This document shows, piece after piece, positions 1 through 7,278 of a DNA stretch of 8,231 nt. The notes under the pieces were generated by a model, which had not been told where the DNA came from, did no database searches, and saw nothing but the letters and a program-made list of their open reading frames with translations. The position numbers were made by a program, and so were the translations under genes. The first letter of the stretch is position 1; each line of letters opens with the position of its first letter. This DNA is from an uncultured Eubacterium sp. (lineage in GTDB: Bacteria > Bacillota > Clostridia > Lachnospirales > CAG-274): positions 1 to 8,231 of the forward strand of contig UQRG01000059.1 of NCBI GenBank assembly GCA_900543365.1. Reading direction: 5' to 3'.

Positions 1-16
1 TTAGTGACATTTGTTT

Positions 17-208
17 TTAAAGTTGTTCTTCCTCATTTTCTTCAACAACATATTGGTTGTTAATAAGTTCTTCAATCTCTGCTAAATGTTCCTCTGTGAG
101 CTTTCCTCTGTTATACCAGCTTAAGGCATATTCCTGTACTTTATAATCAGGCTCATTCCCTACCATACCCTTAATTGTTTTTAAAATAAAATCTTCCAAT
201 CTAAACAT
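17..208 (-). CDS. Small XkdX-like protein at the end of the tail-fibre genes
   Basis: This gene encodes 63 residues. The ATG at 208 lies 4 bases beyond the stop of the preceding gene, with GAGG about 8 bases upstream inside that gene's last codons. The central part, roughly residues 22-50 (YALSWYNRGKLTEEHLAEIE), has the aromatic-Tyr, Lys/Gly, Leu-Thr-Glu-Glu pattern of the short XkdX-type proteins. These sit just after tail-fibre genes and before lysis genes in PBSX-like phages. The C-terminus is strongly acidic (EENEEEQL). No signal peptide, membrane segment or cysteine is visible. The role of XkdX is not established; position suggests an accessory baseplate or fibre part. The family call rests on a short motif and on position, so it is moderate. 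A small helical protein of another family is possible. Confidence 0.72.
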   Translation of the reverse strand: MFRLEDFILKTIKGMVGNEPDYKVQEYALSWYNRGKLTEEHLAEIEELINNQYVVEENEEEQL

Positions 209-211
209 AAA

Positions 212-1924
212 TTAAACCTCACTTTCTGTTGCCACAATAGCTTTAGCTACTTCCTTTATTTTATTGTCAATGTAAATTTTAGTGTCAGCAATATACTCTA
301 TTTTGTTATAAGCACCAACACTATTGTTAATGTTAGTTATTCCCTTGTATGTTTGTAATGCCTTGAATTTATTTTGAATATCTTCGTCAAAAGCTGTAAA
401 TATTGGCTCTGCTAAAGGTAACTGTATATATACTTCATTGTCATCTAAGAATTGCTTAAATGTTTCTAAAGTATAGTCCTTGCTTACAGTAACTATAATT
501 CTCCTGTCTGGAAAATACATATCACCTATAGTATAGCCTTTATCATCAACTCTAAAATGAGTACATAAGCCACTCTTAATAGGTGCATACATATAATTTT
601 CACCCAGATTTTTTTGATAAATTTTTTTCGCTGTTGTATCGATACCAGAATGTGTGTATTCGACAAAATCACTTGAAGTTAATCTTGTATTATCAACTCT
701 CTTTAACACGCCGATTTCTCCATTATATATACATATTTCATCAGCAATATAACCCTTATTATCAATAATTACATTAGCATTATTCACATTATCACAAGGT
801 ACAGCTCTTAAAGGTTCAATTAATGTGCAATCAGCTTTTTGTAAATTGCACTCAACATATCCCTTATAACTGTCAGCCTTAACAAACATAACATTGCTTG
901 GTTCTTCTGTTAAGTTTTCGTATAGTCTGAAGTCAATATAACAAGCACCCTCAACATCTATGTCAACGCTTGTACTGTTGCTTAGTGCTTTAATTGTATT
1001 GCCGTTAGTATCAAGTAATCTATATCTACACTCTTTTTTCACACCGTCAATATATAAAGCATAACAATCTCCATAATCGCAAGGATAATGTACATATCCC
1101 GGTTTTCTTTCGCTAGTCCACTTATAAGTCACGCTAGAAAAAGCATCGTTAGTATACCAACCATTCCATAAGTTTTCATTATAAACTCTCACCTCAACAG
1201 TTCCTTTAATATCAGCAATTTCCTGTGGGTTATCCATTGTAGGTATATCTTTTTGCATACTTCTGCCATAAACAACAATGTTGGATATTTTCTTGTTACT
1301 ACAATCTGTAGCTGTGGCAGTTCTACCTTCCGCTTTATTTTCTATGTTCACAACGGTATTTTTTAAGTCTGCTAGTGCTTCTGATGCCTTAGTCGCTGAA
1401 GTTTCTGCTTTAATTGCACTTGCTTGTGCTACCAAGGCATCTTGAGCTACATCACTCGCAATAATTGTTACATCATTAATACCACTATTTACCACATCAT
1501 TATAGGTGTTAAGTAGATTTGTTATACCATTGTACTTATCACTTATTTCTGTCGCAAGCTCTGATACTTGCTTATACACACTAGGACTTGCAACTGTAGG
1601 TACTAAACCACCAACTACACCACTGCCATAAACATTTATTTTAATTTCATTAGTGGATATTAAATCTCCACCAGCTACACTAACTGATAAAGTTCCCGCT
1701 TCTTGTAAAACTTCCCAGGGAACTAAGCACTCACTATTATTAATGTTAATATCATAACAAGCACCACCATTAAGACTGAATTGTGCCACAATAGGAGTAA
1801 TGTCAGCCCAATCAGAGTTAAACTCAAATTTAGCACTAACATTATTTCTTGTAACAGATACTACTTTGCTATTGTCTGTTCGCCTTAAATCTGTACCGGT
1901 TGCTTTAAATTGTAAAACAATCAT
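212..1924 (-). CDS. BppU-like baseplate / minor structural protein, candidate receptor-binding protein
   Basis: The product has 570 residues. The ATG at 1924 follows AGGTGA by about 5 bases, and 15 bases separate it from the upstream stop. Three regions can be seen. Residues 1-105 resemble the beta-sandwich N-terminal domain common in clostridial phage upper-baseplate proteins, with LVPWEVL near 67-73 and SVAGGDLISTN near 82-92. Residues 115-200 are helical and Ala/Ser/Lys rich (AQASAIKAETSATKASEAL), a likely trimeric coiled coil. Residues 210-545 follow the pattern of Bacillota phage minor structural proteins: an ISNIVVYGRSMQKDIPTMDNPQ segment (split here between 213-222 and 223-234) and a late VYIQLPLAEPIF strand near 498-509. 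By analogy it attaches to the baseplate through its N-terminus and displays the C-terminal part towards the host. It carries about 12 cysteines, many for a tail protein. The target is unknown. Structural role is fairly sure; receptor binding is inferred. Confidence 0.75.
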   Translation of the reverse strand: MIVLQFKATGTDLRRTDNSKVVSVTRNNVSAKFEFNSDWADITPIVAQFSLNGGACYDININNSECLVPWEVLQEAGTLSVSVAGGDLISTNEIKINVYGSGVVGGLVPTVASPSVYKQVSELATEISDKYNGITNLLNTYNDVVNSGINDVTIIASDVAQDALVAQASAIKAETSATKASEALADLKNTVVNIENKAEGRTATATDCSNKKISNIVVYGRSMQKDIPTMDNPQEIADIKGTVEVRVYNENLWNGWYTNDAFSSVTYKWTSERKPGYVHYPCDYGDCYALYIDGVKKECRYRLLDTNGNTIKALSNSTSVDIDVEGACYIDFRLYENLTEEPSNVMFVKADSYKGYVECNLQKADCTLIEPLRAVPCDNVNNANVIIDNKGYIADEICIYNGEIGVLKRVDNTRLTSSDFVEYTHSGIDTTAKKIYQKNLGENYMYAPIKSGLCTHFRVDDKGYTIGDMYFPDRRIIVTVSKDYTLETFKQFLDDNEVYIQLPLAEPIFTAFDEDIQNKFKALQTYKGITNINNSVGAYNKIEYIADTKIYIDNKIKEVAKAIVATESEV

Positions 1925-1939
1925 TCTGTCACCTGCCTT

Positions 1940-3076
1940 TTATAATCTATCATTATTATAAATTTTGAAACCTGTACAACCTACATTGCTAATCTCAGCT
2001 ACTGTATTCCCTCTGTATGCTGTTGTTGTACCGAAATTGGCTATTAACTTATAGCTATATTGTTTAGGGCAGTCACTTACATCTAATATAAAGCCAGTAG
2101 GCTTGCTACTGCTGTCTTTCAAGCTAGTAATAGTAGTATTCAACACACATTTTTCAATTGTGCAATTAGTAGCATAACCGTGGCATTGTACAATAGAGTT
2201 ATAGCCATTATCCGGAGTTCTAAAACTATGAGCATATATACCACACTTTTCAATATATACACCGTTACTGTTAGTCAACTTAAATATTGGTGACGAAAAA
2301 CTGTAATAAGTGGTATTACCGTGATTAGGAGGCTGTGCATCATTAAATGGATATTGCATTAAGTATATATTTCTTATTGTTACATTATTAGCTTCATCAC
2401 TTCCTTCTTCTCCTATTACTAATATTGGTACATCATTTTTAATAAAAAATGTAGCTCTATGATTAAGTCCTTCTAATGTTATTCTTGTATTTATTTTTAT
2501 TGAATTGCTTATTAAATAGCTTCCTGGAGCGAAGATAACTTTACTTCCAGAAGGCAATCTGTTAATAAAATTATTAAGGGAATAGGTATCACTATATCCA
2601 TTTTTGCAATTAAAAACAAAGTCTGCTGCTTTAATGTATTTGCTGTCACAATCACAACTTCCGTCATCATTAACAGTATTGTCTACAGCTATTAAGTAAC
2701 AGAACTTTCTTTGCATTAATATTTCAAGGTTGTTTAATGCCCAATATACTGTAGAACTGTCTGGTAAGTCTGTATTTCCTGGTGCAATCTTACCCGTAAC
2801 TCCTCTTGTGGCTGAACTTCCAAGTCCCAGATTATCTCTTGCTTTGGTTACATTATTAGCACCTGTACCACCTTTATTGATAGGTAAAATACCGGTTATA
2901 TTTGTATTACTTAAGCTATGACCGTGATTATTAGGTGCTTTTTCTGCAACTAGGTCATACACCATATCAAATTCATTGGCCGCAACATCAAAATTACTAT
3001 TCATATGTTCTATGTCAAAAGCTTCATCATCAGTATGGTACACAAAATCATAATTCTTATTATAGCTATTTGCCAT
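1940..3076 (-). CDS. Tail fibre / tailspike-like protein with GGTGA motif and probable beta-helix
   Basis: The product has 378 residues. The ATG at 3076 directly follows the TAA of the DUF2313 gene, with GGGAGG upstream in that gene's last codons. Residues 1-50 form a probable attachment region. Residues 57-86 carry the classic phage-fibre motif TGILPINKGGTGANN followed by ARDNLGL. From about residue 145 the sequence reads like a pectate-lyase-type right-handed beta-helix: VIFAPGSYLISNSIKI near 180-195, RITLEG near 198-203, then NNVTIRNIYL, GVYIEKCGIY and NCTIEKCVL as successive rungs. Such helices form trimeric receptor-binding or polysaccharide-degrading spikes at the baseplate edge. No catalytic residues can be assigned by eye, so an enzymatic role is not claimed. 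There are about ten cysteines, including SCDCD near 140-144. It ends without an evident C-terminal chaperone domain. It corresponds in position to PBSX XkdV but is not closely recognisable as it. Confidence 0.85.
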   Translation of the reverse strand: MANSYNKNYDFVYHTDDEAFDIEHMNSNFDVAANEFDMVYDLVAEKAPNNHGHSLSNTNITGILPINKGGTGANNVTKARDNLGLGSSATRGVTGKIAPGNTDLPDSSTVYWALNNLEILMQRKFCYLIAVDNTVNDDGSCDCDSKYIKAADFVFNCKNGYSDTYSLNNFINRLPSGSKVIFAPGSYLISNSIKINTRITLEGLNHRATFFIKNDVPILVIGEEGSDEANNVTIRNIYLMQYPFNDAQPPNHGNTTYYSFSSPIFKLTNSNGVYIEKCGIYAHSFRTPDNGYNSIVQCHGYATNCTIEKCVLNTTITSLKDSSSKPTGFILDVSDCPKQYSYKLIANFGTTTAYRGNTVAEISNVGCTGFKIYNNDRL

Positions 3077-3601
3077 TTATAACTCATCCTCCCTTATCTC
3101 TTTATATGTCTTTTTATTAAGCTCGCCGTATGTAATTTTTTCAGACTTAAGCATACCGTAAGTATTGTACTTAAGTACTGCGTCAATAATTAAGTTTAAA
3201 GGTACTGTTTTGTCAAGCATCTGTTTTACTGCATCTAGATATTTTTTATTTTTCAAAGGCAACTTAACAGACAACCTGTATTCCCTCCAATAGTAGTCAA
3301 TGTCAAAATCATCACCTACAATTATCTGTATTTTCTTAATGAGATTTCTTTCACTTCCATTTAACTTTGTAAGTATCTGAAATCTTCTAAAATCAATGCT
3401 GTCATTAGCTGACACATTTAAGTTTAATATTTTTTCAAGTCTTTCCAGTCCTTCATTTTCAGCAGTATAAACAAACATTTCTTTGATGCCATCGTCAATG
3501 TGTTTCTTTAGCCTTTCTAGCTCAACATCACCTGTACCGCATATTAGTTTAAATTCATATATATCCATTAATATAGGTGGTAAATAATATATTAATTTCA
3601 T
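3077..3601 (-). CDS. xkdU-like: Baseplate wedge protein, DUF2313 / XkdU (YmfQ) family
   Basis: The product has 174 residues, close to the usual length for this family. The ATG at 3601 overlaps the Baseplate J stop codon by one base (TAATG), and GGGGGA lies just upstream, so translation is probably coupled. Family features are the YYLPPILMDIYEFK start (residues 5-18), the acidic helix with LERLKKHIDDGIKEMFV (28-44), EGLERLEKIL (50-59) and FRRFQILTKLNGS (71-83). The C-terminus has a tandem YGEL / YKEIRED pattern (158-172) that recurs in clostridial members. The family includes Mu gp48 / E. coli YmfQ-type proteins, which pair with the gpJ homologue in the baseplate wedge and lie next to the fibre gene. 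It therefore probably helps link fibres to the wedge. An internal Met at residue 12 is a less likely start because the conserved YLPP motif would be lost. Confidence 0.9.
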   Translation of the reverse strand: MKLIYYLPPILMDIYEFKLICGTGDVELERLKKHIDDGIKEMFVYTAENEGLERLEKILNLNVSANDSIDFRRFQILTKLNGSERNLIKKIQIIVGDDFDIDYYWREYRLSVKLPLKNKKYLDAVKQMLDKTVPLNLIIDAVLKYNTYGMLKSEKITYGELNKKTYKEIREDEL

Positions 3602-4755
3602 TAGTATTTTCCCCCATTCAAGACAATGTAATTAAAATCAAATATTTCATTGTTGTTGAGAGTAACTGCCCTTTCGCCATCTATAGTTAGACTTGTAATA
3701 TCAACTATTTCATTTAATTCAGACATTTTTGCCATAATCTGAAATGCATTGACAGTGAGAGTTGTTGTATCTTCCCATTGCTCGTTTAAGGTTTCAAGAT
3801 ATTCTTTAATGATTTTAGCAGCCTTACCATAAACAGTATCACTATTAGCACCACTTAATAATTGCCAATCAACTGTTATACTAAGTTGTTTACCGTCTGC
3901 TCCTTTTACATCGACAATATGACCTATAGGGGCAATGCCACAACCTAACCCCTCATTTTCAACTGGGTCAAGGTATTCTTTAACTTCTTTCACCAATTCT
4001 TGCGTTGGTGTGTTGTTGTCGCTGTCTGTAATAATCAAGCCAACAGTACCACCACTTTCAGGAGCTCTTACCAACTTAACCATACCAACACCGTCAATTT
4101 CTTTCACCCATTTTTTGTAATCGGCTCTGTTGCCACCAAAAGCCTCGTTATTTATTTCCTCAAAATACCTTTGACGAAAATCCTCTGTTTCTTCTAAATC
4201 TTCACCCGGTACTAATAACTCTGTAAGTTTTGCTGTTTTAAGGTCCTTTATAGTTTCAATAGGAATTAAGTCACCAAACTGCTTATTACCCTCTGTACCC
4301 TCTGTGTCACACTCTACTTTCCACCAGCCAGGCACAAACTCGCCTGGATTGATTTCAAGTTGACTGCCGAAAGTATAAACGGTTTTGGTTTCCATTGTAT
4401 CGTTTGTCATTTGTTCAATTACTGTATAGGTAACATCGTTTAAAGCAAATCTATCACCGGCTTTAATGGTTTCAGTATCACTATTGTATGTTGCCTCCAT
4501 TTTCAATATAGCCCTTGTAGCCTCTTTTGGCACTATGCCTCGTTCTTTAGCCCTTAATTCAAGGAATTCTCTTTCTGCTGTGTCGGCAAAAGCATTGTTT
4601 AGGACGATGTCAAGCTGTATATATATCTGTGCCAACTCTGCACAAGCTGGGGCTAATGCGTCATATATAATAGAGCCTTCTCTTTTGTCCACATTTGACG
4701 GCACATTAGATAATGCTCTTTTTAATATGCTTTCATATGTCATACTTTCAAACAT
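3601..4755 (-). CDS. xkdT-like: Baseplate J-like wedge protein (XkdT / gpJ / gp6 type)
   Basis: The product has 384 residues, in the normal range for Baseplate J proteins. The ATG at 4755 has a strong site (AGGAGGTGG at 4762-4770, spacing 6 bases) and overlaps the end of the DUF2634 gene by 8 bases. The N-terminal 75 residues are helical, with the usual KREGSIIYDALAPACAEL stretch near 24-41 and the ELRAKERGI segment near 66-74. Residues 80-180 form a beta-rich insert. The family hallmark is near 183-230: PGEDLEETEDFRQRYFEE, then FGGNRADYKKWVKEIDGVG and a following beta strand. The C-terminal third has the VDV...LSITVDWQLL strands and the INVxxF-like LTVNAFQIMAKMSEL region (333-347). By homology with T4 gp6 and P2 gpJ it builds the ring of wedges around the hub that triggers sheath contraction. 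Nothing suggests truncation. The assignment is secure. Confidence 0.95.
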   Translation of the reverse strand: MFESMTYESILKRALSNVPSNVDKREGSIIYDALAPACAELAQIYIQLDIVLNNAFADTAEREFLELRAKERGIVPKEATRAILKMEATYNSDTETIKAGDRFALNDVTYTVIEQMTNDTMETKTVYTFGSQLEINPGEFVPGWWKVECDTEGTEGNKQFGDLIPIETIKDLKTAKLTELLVPGEDLEETEDFRQRYFEEINNEAFGGNRADYKKWVKEIDGVGMVKLVRAPESGGTVGLIITDSDNNTPTQELVKEVKEYLDPVENEGLGCGIAPIGHIVDVKGADGKQLSITVDWQLLSGANSDTVYGKAAKIIKEYLETLNEQWEDTTTLTVNAFQIMAKMSELNEIVDITSLTIDGERAVTLNNNEIFDFNYIVLNGGKY

Positions 4756-5140
4756 TAATTTCCACCTCCTGTAAAATATTACCTAGAGTTGTTGTAACTT
4801 TAAATTTAACAAGAACACTGTGACGATATACCGTAAAATCAAAATCAGTAATATCCGTTATTCTATCATCAACAGACAATGTATCTCTTATTCGTCTCTC
4901 CAGTACCGCACAGGCTATATACTTATCTTTGCCAAATAGGTCTTTCAGAGTGATGCCGTAATTGTGGCTATATATTACATAATCAAAGCGTTCTGTATTA
5001 AGAGCTTTATATATTGCTTGTTGTATTGCCTCTATACCATCAACATCGCCCACAATTCGATTACTTTTTCTATCCCAGTAATATGTGTATGTAGGATATG
5101 TTATTATTTCATAATTGCTTATATTACTTAAAGGTATCAT
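4748..5140 (-). CDS. xkdS-like: Sheath-initiator / baseplate wedge protein, DUF2634 (XkdS, gp25-like)
   Basis: The product has 130 residues. The ATG at 5140 overlaps the upstream stop as ATGA. The N-terminus has the TYPTYTYYWD segment (14-23) and a RIVGDVDGIEAIQQAIYKAL stretch (28-47). The core then reads RFDYVIYSHNYGITLKDLFG (51-70), followed by a helix with ERRIRDTLSVDDRITDI (81-97) and a beta hairpin ending at VEINV. This is the pattern of DUF2634 proteins, which are the Gram-positive counterparts of T4 gp25 and P2 gpW, including the loop linking a Tyr-Gly turn to the invariant downstream ring of strands. In contractile tails the protein joins Baseplate J wedges to the first sheath disc and nucleates sheath assembly. 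The gene lies directly before Baseplate J, exactly as in PBSX. Its size is typical and no feature is missing that can be judged by eye. Confidence 0.9.
   Translation of the reverse strand: MIPLSNISNYEIITYPTYTYYWDRKSNRIVGDVDGIEAIQQAIYKALNTERFDYVIYSHNYGITLKDLFGKDKYIACAVLERRIRDTLSVDDRITDITDFDFTVYRHSVLVKFKVTTTLGNILQEVEINV
4762..4770 (-). promoter_or_regulatory. Strong ribosome binding site of the Baseplate J gene
   Basis: AGGAGGTGG on the minus strand, 6 bases before ATG at 4755 and inside the end of the DUF2634 coding region. It decides in favour of this ATG over the nearby internal Met at residue 5. Confidence 0.75.
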
Positions 5141-5391
5141 ATAATCTCTCCTATCAAGTAGTATTTCTGCCCTTTCGGAGCTTTAATCAGCAGTACTTTA
5201 TCACCAATTTCTAAGTCAAGTCCTTTTAAAATAACAATATTACTACCCGCTGAAACGCTTATTTTGTCTGTCACTTTCACCGTTAATGGGCTTGTTGCTA
5301 TAATCGTGCCCTCACAAGGTTTGCAAGGCTCGCTAGCTTCTAAAGTGTTGTATATGCACTTTCTAAGCACCACATCAAATTCTTTACTCAC
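5137..5391 (-). CDS. xkdR-like: Small hub-associated protein, DUF2577 / XkdR family
   Basis: The product has 84 residues, slightly shorter than many relatives of about 100. Translation is assigned to GTG at 5391, directly next to the hub gene's TAA. AAAGGAG at 5399-5405 stands 7 bases upstream, and no ATG in this frame would preserve the N-terminus. Family features are a short N-terminal helix, then GTIIATSPLTVKV (28-40), a middle NIVILKGLDLEIGDKVLLIKA region (51-71) and a closing QKYYLIGEI strand pattern (75-83). This alternation suggests a small OB-like beta barrel. The exact role is not established in this family. Its place between hub and gp25-like protein, in a module with no other spike-like gene, suggests a hub cap or spike-related part. 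Unusual here is a Cys-x-x-Cys pair in EPCKPCEG (Cys23, Cys26), with a further Cys12 in the N-terminal helix. Confidence 0.85.
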   Translation of the reverse strand: MSKEFDVVLRKCIYNTLEASEPCKPCEGTIIATSPLTVKVTDKISVSAGSNIVILKGLDLEIGDKVLLIKAPKGQKYYLIGEII

Positions 5392-7278
5392 TTAATCACT
5401 CCTTTCACTAAGCTCAAGTTTCATTGTATGCCTGCCGTTTTCAAATGTGTGCGTGCAACTTTCTACCATATATCCAGCATTGATTACATCTCCAGCATCT
5501 TTAATGCTAACCCATATACCGTTACCGGCTCTTAACTCTGGCACTCCAGTATCTTCCACTGTAAATGTATGGTTGACTTTGTTGTATATATCTAACATTC
5601 TATCCGCTATATCCTTAATCTGACCCTCTGTGTAACCCTCGGACATTTTTTCGTTTTTCTGTAGAACGCCCCACTTGATTATGTTGACGCTATCTTGTGA
5701 CGAGTATATCTCTCGTGTGCCGCTTTCTTTATCGTCAGTGTAAAGCAAAATCTTGTTATAAGTGTTTGTGTCAATATCGGTTTTATAGCTATAATCAATC
5801 AATGTGTTATCATCACTTACCAATGCTAGATTAAGCATTAAATCATCATAAGCCTTTAATGTTATATCACCAAAATCATCATAAAAAAAGAACGCCTTAC
5901 CGGCGTATATATTAGTAAAATCTAAAGCATTAAATATTATATCAAATAACGACTGGTTATCTTCAATTCTTTCATTAATTGTATAACCAGTGTTAGCAAT
6001 CTTACCCATTTGTAATTTGTAATCATTACAAATAGTTTTTATAAGCTCGCTTGCAGTTTTGGTATAGCAGTATGTATCTTTGTTTTTTAAATACCTAGTT
6101 TGGTCATAAGCTACTACATCAATAATTTGCTCCTTAGTCCTGCTTTTGCTGAATATATAGCCCCAGAACATAGGCACATCATTATACATAAGTGCTACAG
6201 CATCACCTTCTACAAAAGAAATAGTGCCAGTTTCAACTAAATCCCTAGCAATTTTAAAAGTAAGTTTAGCTGGTGTTGCTCGTCTTTTAGTTATAAGCTG
6301 TATTTTATCAGAACAAAGTTGCGATACATCTTGTATGACATTATAATGTATTATTTTAAGATTGACACCTTTGTTATTCTTATCTATAACAAGTTTTGCT
6401 TTTGCTGCTTTGTTAAATTCTGGAATATTTTCTACACTTCTTTTATCCAGGTTAAATGTTGTTGTTTCAGTTTCCTCAAAAGTAACATCTTCGCCAACCA
6501 AATACACATCGCCTTGTTGTCTGCCGAAATTTAAAGACTCTGGTGTGTGCAGAACCGTTATATCAATTCTATTACCTTTAATAGCTCCACCTACATCTTC
6601 GGCGTAATAAGTTTTGTCGTTAATGATTAGTTTACTGCCTAATGGTATCTTAGATTTATCGACAGCAACTGTGTGGTTTGCTGTGGCTTTTTTACCGCTT
6701 GCTGTAATACCGTCGTTTTTACCACAACATATTTTACAAGGGCAATATGCCGTCAGAGTAAATTTACCTAAGTATTCTTTGTTTTCGGAAACTTTCTGAG
6801 TAGCCGACCCTTGTGGCTTTTGGTTACCATTATAACCCCAACTATAGTATGTTCTGCCACTTAATGTATTGTTTAGCAGAACTTTTCTAATTGGGTTTAC
6901 TCCCGCCTCAATAATGTATCCATTGCCTATATATAGAGATACATGACCCCTTGTATCTTTGCCACATTGCGAGTATATACAAGCTCCTAACGGTATTTTA
7001 CTACAATCAATTTTGCCATTTTTCCAACTCAACTTATTTTTACCCCAAGCATTTCTTGCTTGCGAAGCATAACTAAGTGATGTGTACGCATTGTTAATTC
7101 CAGCAGCATAATAAGCACTTGCAACAAATGCCTGGCAACTATCTTTTGCCACCCACATATCCGCCATTTTATTAGCATGTGGAAATGTTGTATGTCCAAC
7201 CCAAGCATTCGCCCATTCTATTAACTTTTCTACTTGCGAACCTCTATAATCTACATTATTACTTTTTTTCTTAGCCAT
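5392..7278 (-). CDS. xkdQ-like: Baseplate hub protein (XkdQ-like) fused to NlpC/P60-like and 3D cell-wall hydrolase domains
   Basis: The product has 628 residues from the ATG at 7278; XkdQ-type hubs are usually about half as long. Residues 10-155 look like an NlpC/P60 or CHAP-type peptidase: Cys48 in DSCQAFVASAYYAAG, His112 in GHVSLYIGNGY, and Glu124 where a third polar active-site residue would lie. Residues 172-262 are a 3D domain, the MltA-like glycan-cleaving fold. It shows FTLTAYCPCKICCG, DGITASGKKAT, AVDKSKIPLGSKL, then AEDVGGAIKGNRIDI and SLNFGR, with conserved aspartates at 189, 228 and 239. Residues 295-628 match the XkdQ / gp27-like hub, including GDAVALMYNDVPMFWGYIF and a final CTHTFENGRHTMKLEL. 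The protein would sit at the tail tip and open peptidoglycan during injection. There is no signal peptide, as expected for a virion part. The start overlaps the LysM gene by 8 bases. An upstream in-frame GTG at 7287 lies inside the ribosome binding site and is rejected. Catalytic activity is inferred. Confidence 0.9.
   Translation of the reverse strand: MAKKKSNNVDYRGSQVEKLIEWANAWVGHTTFPHANKMADMWVAKDSCQAFVASAYYAAGINNAYTSLSYASQARNAWGKNKLSWKNGKIDCSKIPLGACIYSQCGKDTRGHVSLYIGNGYIIEAGVNPIRKVLLNNTLSGRTYYSWGYNGNQKPQGSATQKVSENKEYLGKFTLTAYCPCKICCGKNDGITASGKKATANHTVAVDKSKIPLGSKLIINDKTYYAEDVGGAIKGNRIDITVLHTPESLNFGRQQGDVYLVGEDVTFEETETTTFNLDKRSVENIPEFNKAAKAKLVIDKNNKGVNLKIIHYNVIQDVSQLCSDKIQLITKRRATPAKLTFKIARDLVETGTISFVEGDAVALMYNDVPMFWGYIFSKSRTKEQIIDVVAYDQTRYLKNKDTYCYTKTASELIKTICNDYKLQMGKIANTGYTINERIEDNQSLFDIIFNALDFTNIYAGKAFFFYDDFGDITLKAYDDLMLNLALVSDDNTLIDYSYKTDIDTNTYNKILLYTDDKESGTREIYSSQDSVNIIKWGVLQKNEKMSEGYTEGQIKDIADRMLDIYNKVNHTFTVEDTGVPELRAGNGIWVSIKDAGDVINAGYMVESCTHTFENGRHTMKLELSERSD
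5399..5405 (-). promoter_or_regulatory. Ribosome binding site supporting a GTG start for the DUF2577 gene
   Basis: AAAGGAG on the minus strand lies 7 bases before GTG at 5391. It is embedded in the last codons of the hub gene (SERSD). It supports a non-ATG start for the small downstream protein. Confidence 0.7.

Noticed and set aside
1..10. ATG at 10-8 on the minus strand that could begin the next gene (M S L ...)
   Set aside because: Only ten bases are available and there is no ribosome binding site at proper distance. A holin or XhlA-like gene would be expected about here, but the sequence does not support a call.
583..768. Short plus-strand frame, and similar ones near 2730-3120, 3935-4197, 6319-6799 and 7938-8174
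   Set aside because: All are antisense to well-supported minus-strand genes, with low-complexity or patternless translations and no gene-like spacing.
1940..2300. Possible diversity-generating retroelement variable region at the 3' end of the fibre gene
   Set aside because: No C-type-lectin-like ending, no second near-identical template repeat in the window, and no reverse transcriptase gene.
4466..4774. 102-codon plus-strand frame with a hydrophobic start, opposite the Baseplate J gene
   Set aside because: It lies wholly antisense to a secure, conserved gene and has no family resemblance; it is a shadow of the Baseplate J codons.
7258..7275. Run of seven A's near the start of the hub gene as a possible programmed frameshift site
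   Set aside because: The codons read AAG AAA AAA AGT, which does not fit the X XXY YYZ slippery pattern in frame, and no overlapping product in another frame is evident.
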